DNA of 7,102 bases from an uncultured Clostridia bacterium (GTDB lineage Bacteria > Bacillota > Clostridia > Christensenellales > UBA1242). Below, piece after piece: positions 6,301 to 7,102 of this stretch (the first letter of the stretch is position 1; the number at the start of each line of letters is the position of its first letter). The notes under the pieces are model-generated. The model was not told the DNA's origin. It was given only the letters and a program-made list of their open reading frames with translations, and ran no database searches. A program made the position numbers and the translations under genes. The stretch is from contig CANRLJ010000044.1 in assembly GCA_947631485.1 (NCBI GenBank), forward strand, positions 1 to 7,102, in the 5' to 3' direction.

Positions 6301-7102
6301 GTCAGAAACATCTCGCTGGCATCTGGAAACACAAATATCGACTTTTCAAATGAGATGCTTTCCACAACAGTCGGAGTTTTGACAACACCTGTCTATGCCA
6401 CAAACAATTCTGTCAGAGTGGAGTTTGTTCCAACAGTAAACAACAGATACAGCGGCTCTATGCTCAGTTGGCAACTTGATGAATCGCAAAAGGAAAACGG
6501 CGTCATCACAATCCGACTTTCTGTTGAGGAGTTTTATAGGACGCATCCAAACATAACCTCCATCAATGAGGATTTGAGCGGGAAATTGTATATATATCCA
6601 TCTGAGTGGGCGAACTCATACACCGCTTTGTCGGCAGACGAAAAGCCCGTTTGTTTGAATATTCAATACAGAAATGGGTCGAGACTGAACCCATATGTAT
6701 TGCAGTCTCCAGAGGATGTTTTGGGAATAAACACAAACAGAATCACGCTTTCAAGCCACTACGAACTCAGAGACACCATCAGCATGGGGGCAATAAATGG
6801 TGCACTTCCAATCGGAATATTGTATGAAAATGGCGAATATGTGCTTGTTGGCTTCAGCGGAAGCATAATCGGAGTCACCTCGCAGGCAGCAATCACAGAC
6901 ATTGTTGTCTCAAATCTGAATTTCAGCCAAGTTGTTGACGGGAAACTGTATTCGGGCTTGTTTGCAAAGATAAACAGCAGCACAACAGAAACGGCAAATG
7001 TCGGAGAGGTTGTTGTTTCATACACAATTCCATCCATAGAAAATGTCACTTTTGCTGGCAGTTTCTTCAATTTGTCCGCTTCAGGAACAGCTGAAAACCC
7101 TG
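3244..7102 (+). CDS. Giant predicted surface lipoprotein, beta-rich with Ig-like and GLUG-like regions (3' end off window)
   Basis: The frame is open without a stop from ATG 3244 to the window end, 1286 codons, so the protein is larger than that. Residues 1-28 are a lipoprotein signal: Lys3 and Arg6, a hydrophobic core from about 8 to 26, and the lipobox LVGC with Cys28 as the lipidated residue. The mature part should be anchored to the outer face of the membrane. Residues about 35-110 and several later stretches (about 425-535, 600-700, 700-790) look like strings of beta strands with bacterial Ig-like phrasing, such as TNGNATLQFELRGN near 757-770. From about 1143 the pattern becomes GLUG-like. 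Asp, Asn, Ser, Thr and Tyr are abundant and cysteines few. No catalytic motif is visible. It lies 19 bp after VirB4 and is probably co-transcribed. Possible roles are adhesion, mating contact or a surface component of the secretion machine, all inferred from context. I know no named family covering the whole protein. Confidence 0.9.
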   Translation, partial: MTKVARNILIALFGVFAFLFAGFFLVGCGVDYSKISITNDCPEGVNLIVGDANYGSATVIFNINGYQSGFSNKVQIEERGEGNVFDASMTYLSNTRIRVTVTAVSGGSSQLVLRTLEGAKESIVDVDVRQYSTTMSYGGDVLYVSGGEEDSGGVAFVPSSNMFNFDSNTTEKENLYYLIKKDVASSNINDLNYIKDGSLNLEENTATLTDNVNVRNDVNVELTQFDRVELQNDETLVYTLKGEEVASIAVNDALYIQQSRFKMLAIYEHSLLDGETLVSAVVPVNVLPSLKVKFFGAYFDMNSLQTLDETQFEEIDGTKPILIVPNNPKMINYVIKVQMSGVNVDTPVSIEKISSTSLVDFDRFYENPLDTSDKMDEDGNILYYWKISQSSQRQNQAKVGLNIFYDIAKEVFGDESVNYREQFDISIQIAPDEIRVNGLDEARLEVYNIYDDAIYPNGYVNFSVDILSNYGTNPNFDGIWFEYDPSLELVYGGTSLARYNSPDSLLTSWNGEFRVRTTNPSARGPLYITIHAVSKDSIIYDEEVERKNEIVEEVEVDIVTGASEIVMEEDYRNDDLWVDYGAGGEVDFSHVLYANANFKSIRVEYVSGINCLSFVTKGSASIIDGERFYLNLGITPMRIGRGMYNFYIDNGTAYTGVVFDCRNLLKEETTSFQFTNDGNGAVTNATYAYSNPELPIQDLIGIEILNPSTKDGITFGSTASFTFTGYYDTITAPSANDVLNVRSNTSTRTFVVETKTNGNATLQFELRGNTIINGFKVSPKIITFTVEISSYSLVSEFYLKNGDDYALSNTVYYGTEEISEENSSVRLTPYVYNSGSSNFYRYYFDAESISTIFNNCSNEQLGIRYFTDTSVIKLQYVKKPYNQQYIYFNLTSTNGSPLEVRLQMYISKQSSSGYENKNIIFSISSGLMFYVPDTDQFTLEENGEIVTYTVQFSRRNMFEKQFLTSFGTFNFENFEFNYDPNFSEGEEFTPSQFVLSAYTRQPNSTKRYDAIIVPQEYINVRNISLASGNTNIDFSNEMLSTTVGVLTTPVYATNNSVRVEFVPTVNNRYSGSMLSWQLDESQKENGVITIRLSVEEFYRTHPNITSINEDLSGKLYIYPSEWANSYTALSADEKPVCLNIQYRNGSRLNPYVLQSPEDVLGINTNRITLSSHYELRDTISMGAINGALPIGILYENGEYVLVGFSGSIIGVTSQAAITDIVVSNLNFSQVVDGKLYSGLFAKINSSTTETANVGEVVVSYTIPSIENVTFAGSFFNLSASGTAENP
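6670..7102 (+). other. GLUG-like beta-helix region at the visible C-terminal end of the lipoprotein
   Basis: Residues 1143-1240 follow the order common in GLUG-type surface proteins: an RNGSRLNPYVL entry motif (1143-1153), a short helix SPEDVLGI (1155-1162), HYELRDTI (1173-1179), VGFSGSIIG (1202-1209), a run ITDIVVSNLNF (1218-1227), and SGLFAKI (1237-1243) corresponding to the GLFG-like phrase. The last visible residues GTAENP (1281-1286) recall the entry motif or a further rung. The match is loose and made by eye; the rest of the domain is beyond the window. Confidence 0.5.

Noticed and set aside
1..7102. tRNA, rRNA, CRISPR array, riboswitch or insertion sequence
   Set aside because: Nearly all bases are coding, and the only large gap shows no cloverleaf, regular repeat-spacer pattern, transposase gene or terminal inverted repeats.

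Overview
The window looks like a low-GC Gram-positive-type bacterium (Bacillota or a related uncultured lineage; inference). The coding regions have moderate GC, by eye near 40%, and the one large intergenic gap is only about 20% GC. Ribosome binding sites are purine-rich, a lipobox-type lipoprotein signal is present, and the VirB4-type ATPase resembles the TraE/PrgI-VirB4 versions known from Gram-positive conjugation systems. All tryptophans read in the two large frames are TGG and TGA is used as a stop, so the standard bacterial code applies. All genes lie on the + strand.

Layout. Bases 1-284 hold the 3' end of a gene that begins upstream; its product is not recognised. Bases 285-533 are a very AT-rich intergenic region. 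It has a weak terminator-like hairpin, a run of T-tracts spaced at about one helical turn, two imperfect promoter candidates and a 16-bp palindrome lying over a perfect TATAAT. Bases 534-3224 encode an 896-residue VirB4-family ATPase whose first ~86 residues look like a fused PrgI/VirB3-type membrane subunit. After 19 bp, a very large predicted lipoprotein starts at 3244 and is still open at the end of the window (1286 codons visible). Most of it is beta-rich, Ig-like sequence, and near the window end it changes to a GLUG-like pattern.

How the genes may work together. VirB4 ATPases power type IV secretion and conjugation machines from the cytoplasmic face of the membrane. The close spacing and the ribosome binding site in the short gap suggest that the ATPase and the giant lipoprotein are co-transcribed. 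The lipoprotein could be a surface or adhesin-like part of the machine, or its substrate; this is inference. No relaxase, VirD4 coupling protein, VirB6 or cell-wall hydrolase is in the window, so it cannot be decided here whether this is a conjugative element or a dedicated envelope system. No RNA gene, CRISPR array or insertion sequence was seen.
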